Below, one piece after another: positions 22,351 to 36,200 of a stretch of 64,000 nucleotides of DNA. The notes under the pieces were generated by a model. It was not told the origin of the DNA. It saw only the letters and a list, made by a program, of their open reading frames with translations, and did no database searches. Numbering within the stretch: the first letter of the stretch is position 1; each line of letters starts with the position of its first letter. This DNA comes from Aplidium turbinatum. Taxonomy: Eukaryota > Chordata > Ascidiacea > Aplousobranchia > Polyclinidae. The stretch spans positions 6,027,501-6,091,500 of the forward strand of contig OU964922.1 of NCBI GenBank assembly GCA_918807975.1, written 5' to 3'. A program made the translations under genes and the position numbers.

Positions 22351-24943
22351 GAAGTTATAAAGCTACTTGCCAATAAAGTGCATACTGTCTGTAGCATGTT
22401 TGCTTTTCATTTAGGTCATTACAAAGAGAAAATTTTTACGGGCCACAAAACTAACGAAAATCATCACAATGCAAACATCATTAACACAAACATCGTACAA
22501 TTTTACAAACAAAAAACATGCAACTTAACATCAGCAATGAGAATAGGCTACTTGGCTTATCTTGTGTGTAGCCAAATCAAAAAACTCACCAAGTGGATGA
22601 CACATATCGGTACAATAACAGTTTTACACGGAAATTAGCTCAAACTGTTGGTTGTTGTTTGACTGGCAATGGGTTTTCTATTGAGCTCAAAAAGTAACTG
22701 AAAAAATATTATTAAATTGACTAGGGCAAATATATTCTCTACTTTATTTTTTCAATTTATTGTAAACAGTTGTTCTTTTTTGAACGGTTATATAGAATCA
22801 ATTTTTTTTAAATCTATTTATAATACAGCTCATGTCTTATAAAAACCTAAGCAATTTTGAGCTCAACAATGCGGAGCTTTTGTTTTAATCTTTTCTTTTG
22901 AGAAATTGTCCTGAAGACTGTTTGGCTTTGTACAAGGAAGCAGCCCACACATATTTTATCAGGAAACTAAGTTAGCGACGTCACAAAATCCTTTCTGTAA
23001 GTTAGCGTTCTTATCAAGGAAGAAGTGCAGAAGAACGTTTAGTATGTTCAGTTTCTGTTTCTTATCGTACACTGAAGATTTGTTTGATTTTATCACCTGG
23101 GTATAAGGAAAGGAAAGTGGTTAAACCAGAACATAAAGAAGAAATGTTACACTGGAGAATATCAAGATTTTAAAATAGATTTAGTATTTTATGCTTTTGG
23201 TAAACAGTTAATAAAACTTTGTGTTAAATTTAGAGAGTTTTCATTTATCAACTCCCCGAGTAGGCCTACAGTAGGCTATGGATAGTAGGATACCTGAAGA
23301 TAAACTTTGTGCTTTCTTGTGATTTAAACTTGCAAGAATGAGCGTAGGTTACGAGGTTCATTTGAGAATTATTTGATAATTCCAATTCCAATCGATCATT
23401 TCGAAAAAAGTACAGCATGGTTTTCTTAGAATCGAATCAACAAAGGATAGTGCATTGAATTATAGATGTGCTGATGAAGTATCAATAAGAACAAACCTAA
23501 AGATAATACTTGGTTTAACATTTTCGCTCAACCCTTTCTTGCATACTGGGGTCCATTGTATTCCAAGGTCTACTTCAACCTGAGACCAGAGTTATTCAAA
23601 ATTTATCTGTTAAAATACATTGAACAAACAAAATTAAACTTTTGTAAAAATTTGTTTTTAAATATTGTATAGCAATTTTCAGTCTAATCCCTTAAAACCT
23701 AAATAACCTAAAAGCTAAGGGTTGGTTATTTTCTTTGTGTTGGACCTTGGATAATTGTGACCATTTCAATAATATACGTAGGCGTAGTAGATTATTATAA
23801 TGATTCATACGTTTTAAGACCTGTTAGACTTGATCAGTTCAGCTCATTTTGTTTTTATTTCTGACCATCACAACAAAAGCATTACTGTATATGCCAAATA
23901 TAGCAGAGCTCTAGAAAAAGGTAGAAGGGAAAAAGCGCTGATGCTATGCGTGCATGACACCAAACTAGGACAATTAGTTTTGAATGCGGCACAGTCGCAA
24001 CCTTAGATATGTAGATATATCAACCGACCTATACTATGTCACGAAATATATGCAATTGTGCCGAAGTGTTCAGCAATGTATTTATCGAATCAGAGCGTAC
24101 CCTAAACTGATTGTAACAATGACAATTTATGATATTTCATGTTGATAAGTTCACCTAACCATGAAAACCCTGGTCAGAATTTAGCTTAGATTAGTGTCAG
24201 ACGAAAAAGCGCGCTGCCGTTTCCAAAAAAAATAGTTGCATTTCTCAAATTGCTGTGAGTTGAACAAAAAATTTAGCAGAACTGCATAGATAAGCATCAA
24301 AGAAATTAATCACATGGATTACTTATCTTCCTCCTTTTACCTCCATTCCGAGTAGGTCGGAAGAAGATTAACCGCAAAAAAAAACATTTATGTGAACTCG
24401 AAGTAGATCGTAAAGCATGAGTAACACCTGCAATAACTTCATGTGCAGCAGAAAAATTCAATAAAGTTATCTACTCTGTTCTCGTTTGGAGTAACCCATC
24501 TCATCGCACATGCCTATTCGTCACACACAGTAACTGGCTTTATAATTCTTCTCTATTAACACGGTTTGGTTCTTTTCTTGTCATTTTTGTTGTCAAGTTG
24601 GCAATAGAAATAATAAATATATACAAATAATTGCAAACAACAATAAAAAAATAATGATAAATATACAATATTTGCATTGGAGTCGATTGCATCACAAAAC
24701 AAAACCAACGTGGTGCACAAATTTCAGACGTCATATTGCTGCATTAAAAGTAGGGCATCCTTATAGTTAGCCACTGCCTGGTGTTTATCAATGAATAATG
24801 AACATTTATACATTTGCTGATTTGTATAGAAAATGATATTATGAATTTTCGTCTGCACATCTCTAAACTGGCAGAAGTACATTCTGCTACACTCCAAAGC
24901 AACATTTCAGCACAAAAACGACTAGCACCAGTGAGCAATTCGT
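22351..24943. other. No gene seen; short repeat at 23835-23945
   Basis: No supported exon. The segment 23835-23945 (TTTTTATTTCTGACCATCA and the following GAAAAAGGTAGAAG) recurs on the opposite strand near 60.52-60.62 kb, probably a SINE or LINE tail. Confidence 0.5.
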
Positions 24944-24952
24944 TGCACACTG

Positions 24953-25365
24953 TAGGGTGGGTCATTTTTGACGTTTTTTCAAAATACAAAAACGGCTAGT
25001 CATAAAAAGTGGCACATGCATAAAACAAAATTATGTGTGCAAAAATTTCATCAGTTTTGGAGTGCATCTTCTACCCCCGCAAGGGGGTCAAACTTTCAAT
25101 TTTTTGAAAAAAAAGGAAATTTCACTTTCCGCTTCAACATATCTTTTTTTATAATTTTTCTTCTGGCCAGTTATAAATTGTATGTGGGATGTAGCCAGAA
25201 CTTTCCTATGTAAAGGCATGTTCGAAGCTTCAGGTTTACTGCTCCCGCATCGACAACCAAAATGCTGAATTTTCACCAATTTGAGATGCAATTTGTCATT
25301 GCTCAATAAACAAACTTGTGGCAAAAGGGCGAGTCGGTGTTAACGTAGTACGCTCATTTATCTCT
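24953..25365 (+). repeat. Left long terminal inverted repeat of the 24.95-28.84 kb element
   Basis: It matches the reverse complement of 28440-28841 throughout, with small differences. That the two arms have drifted apart only modestly suggests middle age. Confidence 0.8.
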
Positions 25366-26127
25366 TGTCCAAACTCGTTCACTGCCAGTATGTTTTATGA
25401 TCAAGAGTCACAATTAAAAAATGAAGCTGCATCACTCTCCAGCAGTTTGGTTGGAAATTCATTGGAAAACGCCAAGAAACTCCATCCCTCTCCGATCCCA
25501 AAATCACCCGCATGCCATCAAAACCATTTTCATATATTCTTCACCACATTTTTCATCATTCATAATTATCACTTTAATATCATGTTCAAATAATAATTAG
25601 TGTATATTCCTGAACCCATCGGTTATCAATTGATATATTAAAACTGCGCCACTGTCGTTGCTGCGAACACCACTTCATTTTATTTAAACACGAAACACTG
25701 TACATAGTTTTTTGTATAATAAGCTCACCGTACGTTTATTCTTAAATGCGCGTGTTTTTGATTTTTCTTGTTTTTGTTTTAGTTGTAAGGTTCAGTCGTC
25801 ACCGCAAGGCTTCATCAACTGTCAGTCCTCCAGTTGCTTTAGGTATGTGTTGTGTAGGCAACTGATTCTTTCAACTAATTCTTCTATCTTAAACTATTAA
25901 GTTTGGTGGCCGTGCTAAGATTTACTTTCATCGACGTATGCTTTAAATTTACATCGCATGCACGTTTTAAACTTCTTTGGTTTTGCCGCCGTTTCCTTTT
26001 GTTGGTTTTATTCCCGTAAACTATTGGTAACTTTATCATTGCTGTTGTTTTCTAACAAAGAAAAAAATAAATTGAAATTGAAAAAAAGTCTAGAGGTAGG
26101 CCTAAATTTTAGAAAAAATTTGAGCAA

Positions 26128-28028
26128 ATGACAGAATCTGCAAAGCAGAAATTATTTGATATAGGTTGTTGTAAGTGTTCTAATTTTCAGCATTGTACTT
26201 GCCCGCAGGAAAATCGTGTCCTTGTTGCGGAACAACAGTTCCTTCTTGATCAAAGAACAACCCGCATAATGGTGATTGATAAACTTGGTAAATCGGCCAC
26301 AAAGTCTAACTTTAAACGTTTTCAGAGGAGAATCGCAAAATCAGAACAATTCTGTTCTTTACGTGAAGACCAAGGAGCAGGCACAAGTGAAGCTTGGAAA
26401 AAACACCTTTAACTTCTTATTCAAGTTCAGAAACTTTGTCATTCAATGAAAAACGCTGCGAAGATTATGATTATCAGCCCAGTTTTGCATCGGAAAACTC
26501 CAGAAAAAGCAAAACTACTTCCAGTTTAGTCGTAATATTTGCTGAATCATGCGATCGTACTGGTATTTGAGATATGTCTGCAGCACTTATTGCTTCATCA
26601 CTTCTACAAGATGCGGGGGTTGTAATAGATAGCGAATCCCAATCTGTTATAGATAAAAGCAAAGTGAGAAGAGCGACAAAAAAACTAAGGTTTACAGCTC
26701 AAATGGAAAGTATCATGTGCCTAAATTTGCAAAGCATATAATTATTTTGATGACCGAAAAGATCAAACCATCAAACAAAATGAAATTGCTGGGCGACTTC
26801 GTAAACATTTCGCAGTTGAAGAGCACATTACTTTACTTGAGGAGCCAAGTTCTACTGTAATTTAATTGGTCATTTTACTGTAGCCAACGGATCTATAGTG
26901 TGTCAATAGCCACCGGGATTCTTGAATATCTTGAATCTAATAAAATTAGCTACGATAATGTAATGGCAATTGGTGCGATGGAACCGCAGTAAGCACAGGT
27001 CAAAAAGGAGTCGTGATAAAGCTCCTGGAAGATCATTTCCAAAAGCCACTTCAATGGTTAATATGCCTACTCCATAGTAATGAATTGCCTCTTTGGCATC
27101 TTATGAAAGATATGGCAATACTAGCGGACCTCATAGCTTCACCGGGCCCATTGGAAAACAGCTAGCCACTGTCACACAACTAGGCCTACATGTTGTAAAA
27201 TATAAAGCAGTTCCTGCACCAGATATGGAAATTGATGAAAATGACCTCAGCACTGACCAAACATATCTTCTACACATGCATGCACAGAGCAGTGAAAAGT
27301 GGATAAATATCAATTCATTTCGTATCTTGGAGTCCAAGTATGATGAACCACTCAAGATGGTTGACCACAGCCAATAGAATTCTACGTTTATATGTTGCAT
27401 CTAACGAACCGTCAGCTGTATTGGTGGAACTTGTGAACTATATTATGAATGTTTACATGATAGTATGGTTTGCCATTACAAAGGAAAGCAATTTCACCAA
27501 TGACCCAAAACATTCCTGCTCAGAAGCTATCGAATAAATCTCGCAATATCGTCAACAAAGTAGGCCTACTACAGAGGAATGCATTTTATGCCCATTTTGA
27601 TTGCAATGATATATGATACCGAAAAGTATGTAAGAGAACTAGGATGGAGAAGAATTTTCAATTCAAGAATATTATCATCTCACAGCACTCGTCAGCGAAA
27701 ATTTACCCTGCCAGTATTCCAGTTTAGTTCCGAACGTTACTACGAGATGATAGACTGGCAAAATATTCTAGTTACGGAACCCCCAGTGATGCGTGGTGTT
27801 GATAGCAGTGTGATAGAAGAGCACATCATAACAAAGATGCCTCCACAACAGTTGTTTCCTATGTTTCCCTGCCACACACAAGCCGTTGAGAGAGCCATTA
27901 AACTCGTGACAGATGCCTCATCACATGTGGTGGACAGCATTGAAAGAGATGGATACTTTAAAGCAATATTACAATCAAGGAAAAAAATTCCTCGGTTTCA
28001 GTCGATACAAGATTTTATGATTCATTAG
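26128..28028 (+). pseudogene. Transposon protein of an unnamed invertebrate family, broken into frames
   Basis: The first piece (26128-26412) starts with a Cys-rich motif KLFDIGCCKCSNFQHCTC and then EQQFLLDQRTTRIMVI. A middle piece near 26735-26855 reads YFDDRKDQTIKQN and EEHITLLEEP. Near 26980-27110 follow CDGTAVSTGQKGVVIKLLE and WLICLLHSNELPLWHL. Then come FTGPIGKQLATV (27135), HSRWLTTANRILRLYVAS (27349) and PCHTQAVERAIKLVTDAS (27870). I know this motif order from many unnamed invertebrate repeat proteins. The acidic CDGT motif and the LLHxNELPL motif could be parts of an RNase H-like core; this is inference. At least four frame or stop breaks make it non-coding today. Confidence 0.7.
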
Positions 28029-28439
28029 ACTTATGCCAGAACTAAGTTTGAACAATAGTCTGGTGAACTGGTTAAAACTCCTTGCTGTTTGTTGTATTTT
28101 TGACACAGTTTCATTTTTTTTATCATAAGTTCTTTTTTATCGTTACATTGCTGTCAAACAATGTTTACTTCTGCATGTGATTCTATCAAGTGAACGTTTA
28201 ATTTTGGTATGCAAATGACAAATTTTTGTGAACAAAACCATAATAACCATTCACGTTGAAACTATAGGCTACAGTTGTACAATCCATTTACTGAACCTGC
28301 AGATCATATTGCTTTCATTCTGAAGTAAATTATAGGTTGCGTTTTACAGCTGTAGCCTAACTGATCAAGCTTACAGATCAAGCTTCTTATACTTTGTCAA
28401 TTCGTATTATCCTGCAAAGTTAGTGGACAGAACATAAAT

Positions 28440-28841
28440 AAGCGTACAGCGTTAACACCATCTCGCCCCTTTGCGACAAATTTGTTTATTGAGCAATCAC
28501 AAAATTGGATCTCAAATTGGTAAAAATTCAGCATTTTGGTCGACCATGCGGGGGCAGTAAACCTGAAGCTTCGAACATGCCTTTACATAGGAAAGTTCTG
28601 GCTACATCTCACTTAAAAGTTATAACTAGGCAGAAGAAAACTTATAAAAAAAATTATGTTAAAACGGAAAGTGAAAATTCCCCTTTTTTCCAAAAATTGA
28701 AAGTTTGACCCCCCCTGCGGGGGTAGAAGATGCACACCCAAACTGATAAAATTTTGCACACATAATTTTTTTATGCATGTGCCACTTTTTATGACTAGCT
28801 GTTTTTGAATTAAAAAAAAAAGTCATAAACGTCCCACCCAA
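28440..28841 (-). repeat. Right long terminal inverted repeat of the 24.95-28.84 kb element
   Basis: This is the mirror arm of 24953-25365. The inner part holds the GCGTTAACACCATCTCGCCC stretch that pairs with GGGCGAGTCGGTGTTAACG at 25328. Confidence 0.8.
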
Positions 28842-28929
28842 TGCACACTGCACAGCAGTGACGTTCGGTGGCTTAAACCGTTGGGAAAGCAACTTGTAAA
28901 TATGCTGCAGCAAGGTAGTAGGCCTAGGC

Positions 28930-29070
28930 ACGAAGGGCGTAACCATCGGGCGAAGCCCGAAGGCGTGTTGCCGAAGGCAACACTTCCAGCGGGGGGTCTG
29001 GGGGGCCTCCCCAGGAATTTTTGAAAAACACTTCCAATTTGGTGCGCTCTGAGAGCATTTTCAAAACAAA
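28930..29070 (-). repeat. Dispersed repeat block, inverted partner of 15355-15520
   Basis: It contains the hairpins GGGCGAAGCCC and GTTGCCGAAGGCAAC, a GGGGGGTCTGGGGGGCCTCC run and GCTCTGAGAGCATTTTCAAAA, shared with 15.4 kb on the other strand. Confidence 0.6.
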
Positions 29071-30160
29071 TCAAACATAAAAATCTGTCAAATTGTGCTT
29101 CGCCTATGTCGTGATCATACATCCATTTAATGTTTAGAAGTCATGAACAATCTTAATTTTAACGTTGACGTTGCAGGACCAAAATCCAGTGTTAGACATG
29201 GAATAATAGTTGTCTAAATATTTAATTCGTCATGAATGTTCATTCTGAGATATTCAGTTAGGCCTACACTACAAAAACTAACACTTAGGTCTAAACATTA
29301 CAACCGCAAGCAATTTGTACAAAAAGCTGGATAAGTTTGCCTCCTGCGTATAGAAGCTTAACAAACTAAATATTGCAGCCGCACCTGAACGTTCATTGGC
29401 GAAGTAACGTTACATCAACGCTGTAAAAAGGGCAAAGGCATGACTATGAAAGCTAGTAGGCTGAAGTACAGTACATGGCGAGGAGACATCAAAAAACAGC
29501 AACAATTATTTCGGCATTATGATGCTTGTGCTGTGTACCGTGACGAGCACCATTCTGACGAGTTAGTCTAGCCGCTCTAGCGAATGTATGCATTGACGTC
29601 ACTGGGAAAGCAAGACTCACCTGGTCTCACCATAACACATCTGATTGGCTAAGCAGCTGGTGACGTTTTGCAAAACGAGTGATGATTGGATAAAACGAAG
29701 GCGTTTTTTGACATTTTTGAATCTGGGTAAGCAACTTTAATAGTTGTTTACCTAGAGCCTCAGTGATTGTTTCTGACAGAAGCGTTTGCGTTAATTGGCA
29801 TTTATAGGCAAGACATGCGGTTTGGTGAGGATTTAGACTACTCACAAGCGTTACGAGTAATTCTAGTCACAAATACAGTAATTTTCAAGTTAAAATAGAC
29901 ATGTTAAAAATAATAAGAAGTTAAACCTAGAATTCAGTCATTATAGCCTACTTTGCATAGTTTTCGCTCAGGTAAGCACTGCTTTCCTTGCTTTCCCTCA
30001 CCGATCGTCACTGCTGCACAGTAGCCTAATGAGAAAAATTTGAAGAGGCCATGATCTGACACTCAAGTGGACATTCAATCATTTGACTCAAGGAGATTTG
30101 TTACCAGACAATGATTCACACCACACAGTATCAGAATCAAATTAGATTTACACATACTTT
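29071..30160. other. No gene seen
   Basis: Nothing recognised apart from short chance frames. Confidence 0.4.
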
Positions 30161-30170
30161 TTGTTTTCAG
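30158..30170 (+). promoter_or_regulatory. Strong 3' splice acceptor upstream of the signal-peptide ATG
   Basis: A pyrimidine run ending TTTTGTTTTCAG lies 78 bases before the first ATG at 30249. It could accept an upstream non-coding exon or, if the organism is a tunicate, a spliced leader. Confidence 0.35.
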
Positions 30171-30248
30171 CTTCGAATGTGATTCGTTTGCTTGAATAAC
30201 TTATGAATTGATTTATATTATGTAAGTGTAATAAAAATTGATATTTCA

Positions 30249-33200
30249 ATGATGAAAACATCAAGCCACTTGGAGTTTAAGCTCATAATTTTCTTAGTGC
30301 GTGTCCTTCATATTGTTCAAGGCAACGGTATGTAATTTATTTTAAAGTGGACAAAAAAGATTTAAAATATTATTTACTGTAGATTGCTGGGTGGTTGAAA
30401 AGACCTTGTAAAGAGGATTTTAATTGAATAAAATTTAAAATCGAAGAAATTGATTTGAAAATCTAAATTATAGTTTGGATATCTACTGTTAGTAATGTTT
30501 TACAAGCTGTGGACAGATCAGCTTGTCTAAGTGCTTTCCTTCAGTCAAGAATCAGGATATACTTGGCTGAGTAGGCCTACGACAATTTATTTTCAGCTTC
30601 CAAGTTCACTTCGTGCTAATGCTCGTCTTTCTTCTCAATGTTCAACACTACTGTATAGCAGCCTAATAAGGTTTTTATTTTTATTAAAGAGAGATACAAT
30701 TCACATAGAGTATTGAAAAGATAGCAATGTTAATTTTTTTTGTTTAGTTTGACAATTTCTAAAAATAATTTCAATTTTATTTACCAAGCTATTACGTGTC
30801 CAAGGCTCGATACTGTTCGACGTGACGCAAATAGTTGACTCAAATTCTACTTTAAGAAAAGGACCGTATACAAGCAACCTAATCCGCTAATCTTTGCATT
30901 CACGTTTTAAATCTTCATTGTCGCTACATTGTGGCTATGCCAAACTACAGTACATTATAACTAGGTCGTATACATCCAAACCAGCCATAACAAAATAAAA
31001 GCAATAGGTACATAAAAATTTACAGAGCACTGGAAAGTTCAAAACAATGCAAGCTTTGTCGTTTCACAGTCATATTTGACTGAAGAAGTAAAGTGGTTAA
31101 GCGTCAACAGAAAACAATGCTTCGTAAGATAACTCACGCTCCATGTAGCTCATGGGTCCTCAAACTTTTTTTACTTGCGTACCTTCTCGATTTATCTGCA
31201 TGCATGGCGTAGCTTAAAAATAATGTAGCATAACTTGTACGCGATTACACGTTTATACGCTACTACTAAACACAACAAACTACCTGTTGACACTTACAAC
31301 CATCAATTTACACGTTGTGATGGATTACTTTGACACCACGAGTAAATATATTAGATAAGATGTTCTAAATGCGCCGAATGCATAGATTATGTTCAACTGA
31401 AAGTCTTGCACGAAAATATTACACGAAACGTTGGTGATGATGAAAAGATTTAGGCTTAATAGTATACTACTTATGATAGCATTCCAATAACAGTAATTTG
31501 TTGATGTGTAGTAGCAAGTCATAGGCTTGCTGGTTTTAGCTTAAACGCTTCTATTCTTAACCTTTAACTTTCTTCTCGCTCGTCACATAAATATTATCAA
31601 CGACTTGAACCCTTTAACTGGCAAGCCTTTTAGCTGCATTTTTAAAATGTAGCTTGAGCAAGGCTTTGATTTTGAACTGCCGTACTTTGAGAACGGCAAC
31701 TGCCAGGAAAAATCACAACTTGAAAATTGTTGTTCTGTATTTGACAGTCTTTTCAATTATGTTCACAAATTTTGTGTACTTTTTTTTTTTTAAAACGCCT
31801 TAAGTGTCTAAAATTTTTAATAAACTAAACAAATTTTGCATTTTTAAAATTTATTTTCGTTTTCATTTTTTCCGTTTTTTAAAAACAATCCTTAAATTGC
31901 GCAAAACTTCACCGCTAGATGTCAGGCTTTCCGTGGTAGTTGGACCACTTGGTGTGCGACAACTCAGCAAGTGCTTCAACTCAACAAATACATTTCAGCT
32001 TCTGCCCAAGTCAGCAAAGGAGATTTTCCGCTAGCATGGGACTTGCTTGGTCATCGCTTGCTAAACTAAGTTTGTTGACTTGTTACATGCCAAGTATCAG
32101 CTTGGCCAGTTCTTACTTATATCAGGTTCATCATTTACCAATTTCAGCCACTTGTTGAAATGTTGCTAGCTTAGTTGTCGCTTGCTCAACTGCCATATGC
32201 TGAGTCCACAACTGCTTGGTTGTAGGAGACTCGCTTTCCACTCAAGCGTTGTCACAGTGATGTTTAAGTGTTATGGGAAGAAAAAATCAAATAAACTTCA
32301 CATTGTAAAACAAAAATTATCTGTAAATGTTTGAAAATTGCAGAAAAAAGTTAAATGCAAACCTAGCAATTTTTTCAACCTTTACCAAATGTCCTTTTCA
32401 TTCAAAAAAAGTAAGACCCATTCAGTTTAGCAGATAAATACCACAGTTGTGGTGATTGCAAACAGTGTGCATTCTTTAGGGCTTAACCCGTGGCCTACGA
32501 AAATAGATGGCCTGGACACCATGCACAAGACTTCAGAACTGAAGGCTGAAGTCTGATATTAATGAAAAGCGTACTTTGGTTGGATATTCGTCAAGAATGT
32601 TCATTCAAGCCCATTACTGTTTTTTTCCCTGATCACAAGCAGCTTTAATATGAGAAAAAAATATCATAGCATTTATCAAGCAACATACAAACACAATTCA
32701 ATAGTTTAAACATTGAATGGAATGCGCAGCAGTTTCTTGAAGCTGTGGGTCATCAATAGAAACTATGGCTTTTTGGAGCTGATCCCTTTTGCATAAATCA
32801 AGAACAGGCACTTTTGTGCTGACCATTTCCAGAATTGCAAAATCTTTTCTATAAAGAGTAGGCTATAGTTCCTTTACATTCATTGCTGTTGAGTGAGGGA
32901 TGTGTCTTAAGTGCTTTTAATGTTTCGTCACAAAGTACTCTATGGCACAGTGAAACTGATTGACGTTCAACTGGCTTGGGATAAACTGCTGCTTCAGTCA
33001 AGCGAGACAGTTTCACAAGGTTTTCAGCTTCGAGTTTGTAGAGCTGGATCAAATCTGCCCATTTTGTAACATAATGCATGTTCTTTGTGAACAAACTTTA
33101 GCTCTCCAATTTTTTCAGTTATCCAGTTGATTCATATGCACTTGAGTAAATGGACAAAGTCATATAAATAAAGACCTGTAGCTGTAGTGGTTAACCATGG

Positions 33201-36200
33201 TTTATTATCTAACGTGTCGAACGTTGAGAAAAAATTTTGGTTTACCCGATTTCCGTCAACAAAACTGCAACAACATTTCCATTTTCAACAGCACTCACAG
33301 CATCAATTAGCGAAGTACATTGTGTGTACGGTACTGCAACTGTGCATTTAATTTGGCAACAGGAAGAATCCTTGCCAAAAATTCAGGATCTCCATAATAG
33401 CTCTTAACCATGAAGGACAAAACAGTAGGCCTACTAGCTAATTTCTCAGGATGATTTACTGCTCGACCAAACAGGAAGCCGCCTTGGTAAAGAAGAGCCG
33501 TTTTTACATACACCTCATTAATGAGATGAGAATGACACATTTTCTCTTCGAAATATCTAGTTGTGAGAGTAGGCTACATTGTTCATAAACGTCAAATCAT
33601 CAACAGAACGAATTTTTGAGGTGATGCGAGTTAAAGTCTTTGCGCTTGGAAGTTTGTAATCGGCACGTAAACGATCATACAGACAACGACTTAGTACAAA
33701 ATATTCAAATGCCCGGCATATCATTTCAGATAAATAAATTGTCTGACCAACTCTTGTTTTACCCATTACATTCAACTGCTGCAAGATTACGCTTGTATGT
33801 CTGTCTTCTTCTTTATTTGCAAGAAAAGTAATGGCTGCGAATAAAGCTGATTTTGTCTTTATTTTTGATATCCGATTACGTAACAAAGGTGCAATGGAAC
33901 ATGAGGACCCATTGTGATCAGCAGCAAACGTGTAGTCTTCACGTAATTTCAGCGCAAATAATGGCATTCCGACTTTCATACTTTTTGATTGGATTGATAA
34001 AGCTTTGGTAGAGAGTTTGCTTTGTTGAACCATCTCTTTGATTGGATTGTAGTATAATTTTCTGTTTTGTAAACTACGACATTTTCATTACTCAAAACAT
34101 TGCACAAATCATCCAAATAAAAAGTATCTTGCTTTACAAACTCACCAATTTCATCAGGAATAATACCTCGCTTTTCACTAGAAGCTAAAGTTTTCCTTTT
34201 TTTGTTGTTGGAAGCGTGGGAACACAACTTGTTGGAATGTGAGGAAGTAGCGAATGAGGATTTGTCGGCCGCAGTTTACCATAGTGTGGAGAAAATGGTT
34301 CATCTTCAGGCCAGTGACGAGCACAAACTGCACTATGTTAAGCTACAAACCCACTTTACTTTGGAAATGCTATCTTTCCGCTTTTGTTTCTTTACTGTAT
34401 ATCATCTTTCGGAAATTTATACACAGATACAGTGATCTCGGGAGAATCATAATTTGAGTTGCAGTGAGACACACAGCATTTAAGAGGCATTATTTATTTA
34501 TTGGATAATCTGTAAAAATACTTTTTATTAGCAAAAAGGGCTACACTGCTGATGCAGGCCTATCATATAAAGTTTACTTGATGCTAACCTTAAACAGACA
34601 CTGTGGTTTGCCTTAATTTAACTACAAGTCTTGTTTGTTACTTTACTACCTCACTTAAGTTTATACTGTGTTCAGCTAAAAACTTTTTTAGAATAATCAG
34701 GACGCTGAACACATTTTCGGTAGGCTACAAATAGTGATTGTACAGAATAAAAATATCTGGTCAACTAGGGCTTTCCAAATAATTTCATTGCCACTACCTG
34801 AGTGCATATTATGATAACCCTTCCTACTCTGAAACAACTACTAGTTCCTTGTAAACCTTCTAGGGACTACAAAATAATCTCTAAATCATAAATCCTGCTT
34901 ACAGATACCAACACATTACAGGTATTCTTTATCATTTAAACTCTACTTTGTATCTGTAGCTGCAGGCTACATGCATCTTTAAGCTTCTGTTAATACTAGT
35001 GAATTCAGTAGAAAGCTGCACTTGACTGCACCCAGCAGGCCCTAGCTAGCAAAGCTTTCTATTTTATATCGTTTCAACGTCTACCGATGTTGAAACGATG
35101 TAAAAGAAAAACAAATTTTATCAACTCTAAAATGTGACTCAGCAATCGCAAGGAAAACCTCTTTTGGGAGTGACGTTTTTCTTTATCACAAACTTGGGAG
35201 TCAGCCTTCAGTTCTGAAGGCTTGTGCACGTTGTCCAGGCCATGTATTTTCGTAGGCCACGGCTTAACCCTATCTTAATACGAGCTGTTTTCGTACGCGG
35301 AAAGCACGTCACGGGCTATCTTAGCCCAGTGCTAATTAATCGCTAATAACGGGAGCTATGAAAATTACAGAGACAAAATATTTTTGCAAGATAATAGTAA
35401 TGTGTATTGTGCGTATAAAAATTAAATTTTTACCCAAAAAATTCATTGAAATAAAGTGTTTGAGATGAAAAACATCAGAAAGTAGGTTTTTATTCTACTT
35501 TCCCGAAAATAGCTTTAAAATTGAAATGTTTCAATTATAACATAAAGTAATGCTAAACTAAACAAAAAATTACTTTTTCTGATAAATATAAGGCATTTTT
35601 GGGCGTTTTTACATTTCAAAGTAATTGCACTAACATTTATATTGCACTTAAATTAAATTATATATATCTAGCATTGCACGAAAATGCCAAGCCACCTGAG
35701 ACGAAATGCTTAATGTGAAGGGCAGGAAGGTAGAAAAATCACCAGTGTAGGTTTAAAAAATTCGCAAAGAACAAAAACAAACGTCAAGAAATTTCACATT
35801 TCTAGCATATTTCCTTTTGAGAAATATTTCACTATTAGAATAGGGCGTCCCCATAAAACCTCGTGTCGTTACAGATAGGGTTAAAGAGCTATAAAATCAC
35901 CGTGGCAAAAATCATAATTGTGCCAGTAAAATGAACTTGCGCGTCTACCTCTGAGGTATGCGTATCCCAGCTTGAGTACCTCTGATGTAGCAGAAAAATA
36001 TGATAAGCAACCATTGTGCGCAAGCTATCAAGCAAAAAAGGTGGCTTAAAATTCTGCTGAGTTTTGTTTTAAATTAATACCCCAGTACAGTAGAATAGAT
36101 TTCGGCTATAGTGAAATTTCGCTTCTCGCGACACCTGTTGCAAAGTCCCGTTTAAATACACTACAGTAGAGTCGAATTCAACTATATAGTGACACTTCGG

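Larger units (their letters stand above)
24953..28841 (+). mobile_element. 3.9-kb DNA transposon with ~400-bp inverted repeats, superfamily unassigned
   Basis: The ends are TAGGGTGGGTC and, reversed, TTGGGTGGGACG. TGCACACTG flanks both sides exactly (24944-24952 and 28842-28850), a 9-bp target duplication. The repeats run about 24953-25365 and 28440-28841 and share blocks such as GACCCCC next to GAAAGTTTGA, and TTTACATAGGAAAGTTC. Between them the plus strand codes for one long, now broken, protein. Long repeats and a 9-bp duplication recall Mutator- or Sola1-like elements, but I cannot place it from sequence alone. Confidence 0.85.

Noticed and set aside
22378-22638. 86-residue frame between repeats
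   Set aside because: No recognisable domain or supporting splice sites.
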